6,490 bases of DNA from Candidatus Cloacimonadota bacterium (GTDB taxonomy: Bacteria > Cloacimonadota > Cloacimonadia > Cloacimonadales > WRIO01), in assembly GCA_023230175.1 (NCBI GenBank), contig JALNXV010000210.1:1-6490 (forward strand), written 5' to 3'. The translations under genes were made by a program, and so were the position numbers. Every line of letters starts with the position of its first letter. The first letter of the stretch is position 1. Shown piece by piece: positions 1 through 4,079 of the stretch. Under the pieces are notes generated by a model that was not told where the DNA came from, searched no databases, and saw nothing but the letters and a program-made list of their open reading frames with translations.

Positions 1-367
1 AGCCCCGGCGAGGGTCACGGCGCCGAGGAGCATCGGGAGGTAGGCGAAGGCGACCGTCCAGGGGACATGATCGAAGACCCGGTAGCCGAGGTCGGCCGCG
101 TAGGCGAAGTTGCCATACGGGACGCCGGTCGCGACGGCGTATGCCTCGACGGCGAGCGGGAGGATGCTCAGGAGAAGGAGGAGCGCGATGCCGCGGGCTG
201 GGCCGAGCCAGCGGACGAGTGCGACGTAGGAGGGGAGGGCGAGGCCGACCAGGAAGACGACCGGGACGGCGGGCGGGACCGCTGGGTCGTCGAACCGGAC
301 CACCAGGAAGGCGGCGAGGAAGAGGGCGAGGGCGGTGAGGAGGAGGGCCATGCGGGTGATGCGCATG
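1..367 (-). CDS. DUF422 / CruF-like carotenoid biosynthesis membrane protein (3' end off window)
   Basis: An open frame starts at ATG 367 and runs off the left edge without a stop, giving about 122 N-terminal residues. They are strongly hydrophobic: helix 1 at about residues 7-21, helix 2 at about 34-52, helix 3 at about 60-75, and another beginning near 105. After helix 3 comes EAYAVATGVPYGNFAY and then LGYRVFDHVPW. This resembles the conserved 'E..g..tG.pfG.Y.Y...lg....gvP' signature of the DUF422 (PF04240) carotenoid family, which includes the haloarchaeal bisanhydrobacterioruberin hydratase CruF. Known of the family: integral membrane enzymes of C40/C50 carotenoid synthesis. Inferred: a role in methanogen carotenoid or other isoprenoid modification. 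The start is favoured by a TATA-like element about 27 bases upstream. No well-placed Shine-Dalgarno site is visible (GGAG is 12 bases away), so the mRNA may be leaderless. The family call rests on motif memory from a partial protein. Confidence 0.68.
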
Positions 368-390
368 GACGGGGGAGGGCTCCGGTGGAG

Positions 391-396
391 ATAAAT
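391..396 (-). promoter_or_regulatory. TATA-like box of the DUF422 gene
   Basis: On the minus strand the sequence reads ATTTAT, about 25-29 bases upstream of ATG 367. Archaeal TATA boxes lie about 25-27 bases before the transcription start, so transcription would begin at or next to the ATG, giving a leaderless message. The short GC inverted repeat just upstream (GTCGG 404-408 with CCGAC 418-422) could end transcription of the preceding 51-residue gene, but it has no T-run and is not called separately. Confidence 0.45.
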
Positions 397-424
397 CTTC
401 CATGTCGGTGGCGGTCGCCGACGG

Positions 425-580
425 CTACACCTTGCTCCGCCCCGCGACGTCGCTCGCGACCAGAATCAGCGCCACCAGTGCAACGATGATGATCCCCAGG
501 ATCCATTGATAGGTGATGACTGCATACAGGCCGGCCGCAATGCCGACGAGCAGCAACGCGATGAGATATTTGCGCTCCAT
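425..580 (-). CDS. Small two-helix membrane protein (51 aa), unknown function
   Basis: I do not recognise this gene. The protein begins MERKYLIALLLV and has two hydrophobic segments (about residues 5-20 and 26-43) separated by a short polar turn with Y23, Q25 and W26. It ends in a basic tail (AGRSKV). The short basic N-terminus followed by a helix suggests a hairpin with both ends in the cytoplasm. I chose ATG 580 over the 16-codon longer frame starting at 628, because the longer frame would translate straight through the TATA box at 604-609. The bases AGGTCATC lie just upstream of ATG 580 and partly match the archaeal Shine-Dalgarno consensus GGAGGTGATC. The A of the ATG is only about 25 bases from the TATA box, so the leader must be very short or absent. 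Membrane location is inferred from hydrophobicity alone. Confidence 0.62.
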   Translation of the reverse strand: MERKYLIALLLVGIAAGLYAVITYQWILGIIIVALVALILVASDVAGRSKV

Positions 581-603
581 GTATGATGACCTGGACGTCC
601 GGG

Positions 604-641
604 GATATACCTTTTCTGTCACGTTCATCTACACGTCCGGG
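604..641 (-). promoter_or_regulatory. Promoter block of the 51-aa gene (shared with 2839-2875)
   Basis: On the minus strand ACAGAAAAGGTATAT forms a purine-rich BRE followed by a TATA box, placed correctly for ATG 580. The block from about 641 to 605 aligns without gaps to 2875-2839, which stands in front of the 76-residue membrane-protein gene. The two differ at only about 7-8 of 37 positions, although the genes they drive are unrelated. The common core is GAACG-N2-ACAGAA-N-AGGTATAT. Confidence 0.6.
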
Positions 642-663
642 AGTTGTTACCGGAAATAAAGAG

Positions 664-706
664 CCTGGATCTCCACAAGGGATTAAGAGAGACGCTCGCA
701 TCCAGG
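664..706. repeat. 7-bp inverted repeat with 29-base spacer
   Basis: CCTGGAT (664-670) is repeated as its exact reverse complement ATCCAGG (700-706) in the gene-free stretch between the broken gene at 767-997 and the promoter at 604-641. It could form a hairpin or be a binding site, but 7 bp with a long loop may also be chance. The rest of 642-766 shows no open frame with a ribosome site that I would support. Confidence 0.25.
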
Positions 707-766
707 TTGATCGATCCCGGAACGGATCTCTCTGTGCGGAGAAGAACTCTATCAGGATAACTGCCG

Positions 767-997
767 TCATCCCCCATGGCAAAGGCCGTACAGACGCCGG
801 ACGACGAGCAACACCAGGCCGACGATGCAGAATACCATGAGCGCCAGGAGAACGAGGCCAACACCCTGGCCAAAAAGCATGAGGAGAGGGTCGAGCGCCG
901 GATGGAACTTCCTGAGAGGTTCTTAGAAGAGCAAGAGAAGGGGCATCGCGACGAAAAGTCCCGTTACGAGTGTGTCCATCGGTACCTTGCGCCGCAC
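767..997 (-). pseudogene. Broken small membrane-protein gene, copy 1 (in-frame TAA)
   Basis: Read from GTG 997 the frame gives V-RRK-VP-MDTLVTGLFVAMPLLLLF, then TAA at 925-923. It continues in the same frame as EPLRKFHPALDPLLMLFG and a second hydrophobic helix (VGLVLLALMVFCIVGLVLLV), ending at TGA 769-767: 77 codons in all. At the matching place copy 2 (2097-2410) has TAC (Tyr) instead of TAA, so the stop is a single-base nonsense change. Copy 1 also has a proline inside helix 1 where copy 2 has leucine. The intact ancestor would be a two-helix membrane protein with a basic N-terminus. GTG 997 is preferred over ATG 979 because both copies keep the VRRK extension in frame and GGCGGG lies upstream. 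After the second helix the two copies no longer match: this one ends in a short basic tail (VRRLYGLCHGG). A 37-residue remnant starting at the internal ATG of MLFG could still be made. Function is unknown. Confidence 0.6.
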
Positions 998-1077
998 GCT
1001 TCGCCCGCCTCGCTACAGTAAGAGGGATCTGAAACATCCGCTCATTTATGTCTTCTGCATAACTCCTTCACACATTC
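803..1077. repeat. Direct repeat, copy 1 (partner 2217-2489)
   Basis: These 275 bases align in the same orientation to 2217-2489 with about 31 differences by hand count, roughly 89 percent identity. Differences include a one-base gap inside the coding part and another upstream of the start. The repeat covers the upstream region, start and both helices of the broken membrane-protein gene. Its right edge meets the stop codon of the HEPN gene (1080-1078). Its left edge is where the C-terminal tails of the two gene copies diverge. No transposase or terminal inverted repeat accompanies it. Confidence 0.85.
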
Positions 1078-1503
1078 TCAACCGAGCAATCGCCCGATCT
1101 GGTCCACCACCACGCTCGCCGATGCCACCACGTCGCGTGCATCGGCTTCCGAGTAAACACAGCCATAATCCGCGCCTTCTCGCGTGCGCATGGCGAAATT
1201 GAAGTCTTCAAGAACAGATGCCGGGAGAAGGCCTTCATCGACATAGAGGGCCTCGACGGCATATTTGAGGCAGGAATGACTCTTTTCGCGGTAACCCCCG
1301 GAGAAGACAAGGGCGCGAAGGGCATGGAACTGAGCGTAATAGCCCTGGATGATTGCCCACTTCACATTCCGCTCCGCAAGTGAATGCTCTGCTGCAGCCA
1401 GGTCCTGCTCCGCTTCCCGCAGCTCTTTTGCGACCAGCCCGGGGTCGACCGGGATACGGACAATTTTTCCCCGATCGAGGCACTGCTCGAACCGATACTT
1501 CAT
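1078..1503 (-). CDS. HEPN-domain protein, predicted toxin partner of the MNT nucleotidyltransferase
   Basis: This 141-residue, mainly helical, soluble protein looks like a HEPN domain (PF05168-like). Supporting features are an early helix rich in A/E (about 22-45), the segment RNVKWAIIQGYYAQFHALRA (45-64), then GGYREKSHSCLKYAVEALY (69-87), and a later MRTREGADYG (105-114). Known of the family: HEPN proteins paired with MNT nucleotidyltransferases are often RNase toxins, neutralised by the partner, which in HepT/MntA adds AMP to a HEPN tyrosine. The usual RX4-6H RNase motif is not seen. R108-x4-Y113 stands in the likely equivalent place, so RNase activity is uncertain and the protein might be an accessory or target subunit. 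ATG 1503 is chosen because it overlaps the upstream stop as ATGA and has GGAGGAG just before it; a longer frame to 1536 lies inside the neighbour. The coupling implies fixed co-production with the antitoxin. Confidence 0.82.
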   Translation of the reverse strand: MKYRFEQCLDRGKIVRIPVDPGLVAKELREAEQDLAAAEHSLAERNVKWAIIQGYYAQFHALRALVFSGGYREKSHSCLKYAVEALYVDEGLLPASVLEDFNFAMRTREGADYGCVYSEADARDVVASASVVVDQIGRLLG

Positions 1504-2048
1504 GGCTCCTCCTCGATCAGGATCTTTCCCGCACAAATCCGCTCGTAGAGAGCCGGATCGGTGGTCTTTAAGGACCGAAACTCGCGGGGTGTGAGGATGA
1601 GCGGCGAGATCTCGCGGTCGAGCCCGGCCTGAACCACGGCGACGCTCTCCGCTGCAGCCCCTGCATCCCCTGTCTCGATGACGAGATCGATGTCGCTCTC
1701 GTGGGTATCATCGCCGGTCGCCGTGCTCCCGAAGAGGAACACCCTCGTTACGCCGCTGCTTCGCAGGTGAAGGATCAGTGGGTTGAGCTCGATGAGTGTG
1801 GCACAGATCTTCACTTCACGAAGAAGCGGGCTCTCCATCGCTGCCCGATAGACAACAAGGCGCCCACGCTCTTCACGGTGCACCAGGCCAGCCCCTGCCA
1901 GGCGGGCAAGCGTCTCACTGGCCGAACCCACCCCGATCCCGAGCAGCCGGGCGAGCTCGCGGACATAGTAGCCGTCGTGATAGTGCCGGCCCAGGAAACG
2001 GAGAAGCGTGAACGAGGCCCCGGAGAACATGTTCTTATCATCGAACAT
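1500..2048 (-). CDS. Winged-helix / MNT-type nucleotidyltransferase fusion, predicted antitoxin and autoregulator
   Basis: This 182-residue protein has two domains. Residues about 10-70 form a winged helix-turn-helix: YYVRELARLLGIGVGSASET is the helix-turn-helix and GLVHREERGRLVVYRA the wing. Residues about 75-180 form a minimal nucleotidyltransferase (polymerase-beta fold) with a perfect GS-x10-DxD motif: G107-S108, D119 and D121, within SDIDLVI. The third carboxylate may be E146, in the segment LDREISPLILTPREF. Known of the family: MNT proteins paired with HEPN partners are antitoxins, and MntA modifies its toxin with AMP. The fused DNA-binding domain suggests it also represses its own promoter, which fits the GAAC/GTTC array at its start (inference). 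Its stop overlaps the HEPN start (ATGA). Start choice is uncertain: ATG 2048 and ATG 2030 are both possible and neither has a clear Shine-Dalgarno site, so the message may be leaderless. Confidence 0.87.
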   Translation of the reverse strand: MFDDKNMFSGASFTLLRFLGRHYHDGYYVRELARLLGIGVGSASETLARLAGAGLVHREERGRLVVYRAAMESPLLREVKICATLIELNPLILHLRSSGVTRVFLFGSTATGDDTHESDIDLVIETGDAGAAAESVAVVQAGLDREISPLILTPREFRSLKTTDPALYERICAGKILIEEEP

Positions 2049-2066
2049 ATGTTCAAAATTTTGAAC
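2025..2066. promoter_or_regulatory. Array of GAAC/GTTC half-sites over the antitoxin start (putative operator)
   Basis: Five half-sites alternate: GAAC 2025, GTTC 2031, GAAC 2043, GTTC 2051, GAAC 2063. They make three perfect palindromes: AGAACATGTTCT (2024-2035), GAACATATGTTC (2043-2054) and GTTCAAAATTTTGAAC (2051-2066). The last two share a half-site. Two of the gaps are both 8 bases, so half-sites recur 12 bases apart. The array covers both candidate start codons of the winged-helix/MNT gene and the AT-rich segment that could be its TATA box. This is the layout of an operator bound by the gene's own product. TAACA-A-TGTTA (2069-2079) is a further, weaker palindrome just upstream. Confidence 0.6.
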
Positions 2067-2096
2067 GATAACAATGTTAACCTGCCGGTGCGGCCC

Positions 2097-2410
2097 TCAG
2101 GCCCGCGGGAACTCACCTGCACAGCAATCACACCTCTGGCCGTCAACGGGGACCAACCCACTCACGCAGGCAATATGCTCCTTGGTAATTTTTTGACCCG
2201 ACAAAAATTGCCCGCCGACGAGGAGCACCATCCCGATGATGCAGAATACCATGAGCGCCAGGAGAACGAGACCGACAGCCGGGCCAAAGAGCATGAGGAG
2301 AGGGTGACCGCCGGATGGAACTTCCTGAGAGGTTCGTAGAAGAGCAAGAGAAGGAGCATCGCGACGAAGAGTCCCGTTACGAGTGTGTCCATCGATATCT
2401 TTCGCCGCAC
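2097..2410 (-). pseudogene. Broken small membrane-protein gene, copy 2 (one-base deletion)
   Basis: From GTG 2410 the frame reads VRRKISMDTLVTGLFVAM, then LLLLLFYEPLRKFHPA. It then loses one base relative to copy 1 near 2306-2308 (copy 1 has GGGTCGAGC, this copy GGGTGACC on the plus strand). After the shift the second helix lies in the next frame: PLLMLFGPAVGLVLLALMVF and CIIGMVLLVGGQF. A tail follows, with KITKEHIACVSG and RCDCCAGEF, to TGA 2099-2097. Restoring one base gives a single 105-codon frame from 2410 to 2097. The ancestor was thus about 104 residues: basic N-terminus, two membrane helices, and a roughly 35-residue cysteine-containing tail that might bind metal. Without correction the first frame runs on to a stop at 2162. 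Copy 1 proves the frame, because its two helices are in one frame across this point. Function is unknown. It ends about 50 bases before the winged-helix/MNT gene on the same strand. Confidence 0.62.
2187..2209. repeat. AT-rich inverted repeat at the edge of direct-repeat similarity
   Basis: AATTTTT (2187-2193) and AAAAATT (2203-2209) are exact reverse complements with a 9-base spacer. They lie 7 bases outside the point where similarity between the two direct repeats stops (2217). The element falls within the tail of broken copy 2. It could be a leftover insertion or recombination point, or chance AT-richness. Confidence 0.25.
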
Positions 2411-2489
2411 GCTTCACCCGCCTCGCTACGGTAAGAGGGATGAAAACGTCCGCTCATTTACGGCTTCTGTCTAACTTCTTTACATATTC
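2217..2489. repeat. Direct repeat, copy 2 (partner 803-1077)
   Basis: This copy carries the upstream region and first two-thirds of broken membrane-protein gene copy 2, in the same orientation as the partner. With the partner it brackets about 1.1 kb that contains the HEPN and MNT genes. Upstream of the gene start on the minus strand this copy has AATATGTAAA, a TATA-like string that the partner lacks. The partner instead has CATAAATG nearer the start. Confidence 0.85.
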
Positions 2490-2511
2490 AGCACAGGAGG
2501 GGCAGCGTCTT

Positions 2512-2524
2512 GTGTATCATACAC
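2512..2524. promoter_or_regulatory. 13-base perfect palindrome GTGTATCATACAC
   Basis: GTGTAT and ATACAC flank a single central base. It lies 17 bases past the stop of the 76-residue gene and about 100 bases upstream of broken gene copy 2 on the same strand. No T-run follows, so an operator fits better than a terminator. No partner regulator is identified. Confidence 0.35.
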
Positions 2525-2540
2525 GACCTCCCATCTCCCA

Positions 2541-2771
2541 TCAACGAACGGGTTTAACTCCCTTTGTATCACCAATGCTCCGTAACTTCAGGCCGAAATA
2601 GATAAACGACAACGTCACTGCCACGGCATAGACCGCTCCAATCAAAAGCCGCGGGTCCGGATCCGCCCGGATATTCATCGAAGAGACGACCATCCAGAGA
2701 GGAAAGAAGGCCAGGACGATGACCGGCACCGACAGAGCTCCTAAGAGTTGATTGAATTTTTCTTCGTCCAT
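2541..2771 (-). CDS. Small two-helix membrane protein (76 aa), unknown function
   Basis: I do not recognise this gene. It starts MDEEKFNQLLGALSVPVIVL, with helix 1 at about residues 9-31 (ending in PLWMVVSS), a short polar loop containing RADPDPR, helix 2 at about 42-63, and a basic tail ending in TKGVKPVR. The start is well supported: GGAGGAG lies about 6 bases before ATG 2771, and a BRE/TATA element at about 2839-2850 gives a leader of roughly 45 bases. It stands alone between the coenzyme M operon terminator and the repeat region. Its promoter block almost duplicates that of the 51-residue gene at 425-580, so the two may respond to the same signal. The proteins themselves do not look alike. 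Confidence 0.72.
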   Translation of the reverse strand: MDEEKFNQLLGALSVPVIVLAFFPLWMVVSSMNIRADPDPRLLIGAVYAVAVTLSFIYFGLKLRSIGDTKGVKPVR

Positions 2772-2838
2772 AAAGGCTCCTCCAGAGGTGTGAACAGGTT
2801 TGCACCGGAATCCACGCGTAAGTGGTCAACGTTCTTCC

Positions 2839-2875
2839 ATATACCTCTTCTGTGCCGTTCGTCTGCACATCGGGC
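2839..2875 (-). promoter_or_regulatory. Promoter block of the 76-aa gene (shared with 604-641)
   Basis: On the minus strand ACAGAAGAGGTATAT gives a purine-rich BRE and a TATA box. The upstream part also matches the block at 605-641, including a GAACG motif and a GTG-N-AGA motif further upstream. Similarity stops at the TATA box on one side and near CCCG on the other, so the conserved piece is about 37 bases. This is larger than a basal promoter needs. Confidence 0.6.
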
Positions 2876-2918
2876 CTTTCGGATCGATTCTGGATCAAAA
2901 AACAACCGTTATGGCCCG

Positions 2919-2937
2919 AAAAACCGGCGCCGCGCCG
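2919..2937 (-). terminator. Terminator of the coenzyme M operon (GC hairpin plus T-run)
   Basis: Read on the minus strand, CGGCGC-G-GCGCCG (2937-2925) can form a short GC-rich stem. It is followed at once by GG and TTTTT (2923-2919), 15 bases after the ComDE stop codon. A second run of six T (2902-2897) follows about 20 bases later. Archaeal termination relies mainly on U-runs, and both elements fit. Confidence 0.6.
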
Positions 2938-2951
2938 AACGGCAGAAGAGG

Positions 2952-4079
2952 CTACAAATCACCCCTAATCGCCCGCACAAACCGCTTCCGGATCTCCCCC
3001 GGAGAGAGCGGAATATTCGGGACCGGTGCATTCCCGGGCTTCAGGACCACATGGATGAAGGTCGGCCCCCGGCCCCGGTTCTCCCAGGCCTTCCGGAGCT
3101 CCCGCTCGTCCTGCACCTTGCAGGTCCGCCGGATCCCGGCGGCACGGGCGAGGAGTTCCATGTCCACCTGGCCGTAGGCGTTCGTCAACTGGTTCCCCGT
3201 GCTCCCGAAGGCCCCGTTGTCCAGGCAGACGATCGTGAGGTTCTCCGGCGCCTCCGCCGCAACCACCGGGAGGACGGCGGTCCCGAGCAGGCTCCCGTCG
3301 CCGTCGAGGACGACGACGTCCCGGTCCGTCGCGAGCGAGAGCCCGAGGCCGATCGGGGTCGCCTGGGTGTAACTCCCGAGCATGTAGAGGTTCAGGTCCC
3401 GGTCGTTCGCCGCGTAGAGCTCTTTTGAGGGGACACCGATGTTTGCGACGACCGCCTCGTTGTCGAGGGCGGCGGCGATCACGCGGATCGCGTCGTTCCG
3501 GGTCATCGTCGGGTCGCGGAAGATCCGCCGGTATTCCACCGCAGACTCCCGTGCCCGGGCCGGGAAGAGCAGCTCCGTCGGGCAGGCCTCCTCCGCCCCT
3601 TCCCAGAACGAGGGGAGGATCAGGCCCACGTGGGGTCGCATGGAGGCGTAGGCGTCGCGGACGACCGTATCGATCAGCGCCTCATCTTCGGGTCCTCGGA
3701 TGACGGTATACGGGATGTTGAGCGCAGCAAGCACCTCCGGGACCGCCCGGTTGAATGGCACCTGGGCCGGGATCGCCTCCCGGTAGACCCCCCGCCAGCT
3801 CGCGAGGACCGGGAGGGGGAGGCCGAACGTGACGGTGAGGGACATGATCGCGTTCAAGGAGTTGCCGAGCCCCGAACTCTGCATATGGAGCACCGGCCGT
3901 CCTCCGGCCATCGCGAGCCCAGCCGAGATCCCGACGCCGTCCTCCTCCCGGGTGAGGTTCACAGCACGGAACCGCTCCGGGATGAGGGCACAGAGGTCCT
4001 GCGTCCGGTCGCAGGGGAGGGTCGCCACGGTATCGACCCCGAGGGCGGCGAGCCGGTCGAGGATAGAATCTTCACGCAC
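2952..4079 (-). CDS. comDE: Sulfopyruvate decarboxylase, fused ComD-ComE (coenzyme M synthesis)
   Basis: This thiamine-diphosphate enzyme decarboxylates 3-sulfopyruvate to sulfoacetaldehyde in coenzyme M synthesis. The 375-residue protein joins two parts that are separate subunits in Methanocaldococcus. Residues about 1-165 are the ComD/PYR half: TLPCDRTQDL at 20-29, then NLTREEDGVGISAGLAMAGG with E45/E46 as the likely cofactor-activating glutamate, and MQSSGLGNSLNA at 66-77. Residues about 190-375 are the ComE/PP half, with the metal/diphosphate motif GDGS (260-263) through N288. GTG 4079 is chosen because GGAGGCGAT lies just upstream, nearly the full Shine-Dalgarno consensus, with a spacer of about 9 bases. 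A longer frame from 4148 adds 23 low-complexity residues inside the neighbour and lacks this support. The start overlaps the cysteate synthase stop by 8 bases. It is the last gene of the operon, with a terminator right after it. Confidence 0.93.
   Translation of the reverse strand: MREDSILDRLAALGVDTVATLPCDRTQDLCALIPERFRAVNLTREEDGVGISAGLAMAGGRPVLHMQSSGLGNSLNAIMSLTVTFGLPLPVLASWRGVYREAIPAQVPFNRAVPEVLAALNIPYTVIRGPEDEALIDTVVRDAYASMRPHVGLILPSFWEGAEEACPTELLFPARARESAVEYRRIFRDPTMTRNDAIRVIAAALDNEAVVANIGVPSKELYAANDRDLNLYMLGSYTQATPIGLGLSLATDRDVVVLDGDGSLLGTAVLPVVAAEAPENLTIVCLDNGAFGSTGNQLTNAYGQVDMELLARAAGIRRTCKVQDERELRKAWENRGRGPTFIHVVLKPGNAPVPNIPLSPGEIRKRFVRAIRGDL

Noticed and set aside
67..489. 140-residue plus-strand frame full of D/E/G
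   Set aside because: It is the antisense shadow of the hydrophobic DUF422 gene; leucine/valine codons read backwards as acidic residues.
923..925. TAA in copy 1 read as a programmed readthrough or pyrrolysine codon
   Set aside because: Pyrrolysine uses TAG, not TAA. Copy 2 has an ordinary TAC here, so a nonsense mutation is the simpler reading.
776..1021. Charged plus-strand frame, similar to one at about 2200-2339
   Set aside because: The apparent conservation comes from the direct repeat. The minus strand gives membrane helices with a basic start and better sense. The plus frame is also shifted between the copies.
168..1037. 289-residue minus-strand open frame
   Set aside because: It runs through the 51-residue gene, its promoter and the repeat in a frame matching none of them. 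It is rich in R/P/S, and in 168-367 it is out of frame with the DUF422 gene. GC-rich shadow.
803..2489. Insertion sequence or composite transposon
   Set aside because: The flanking repeats contain a membrane-protein gene and no transposase, terminal inverted repeats or target-site duplication that I can see.
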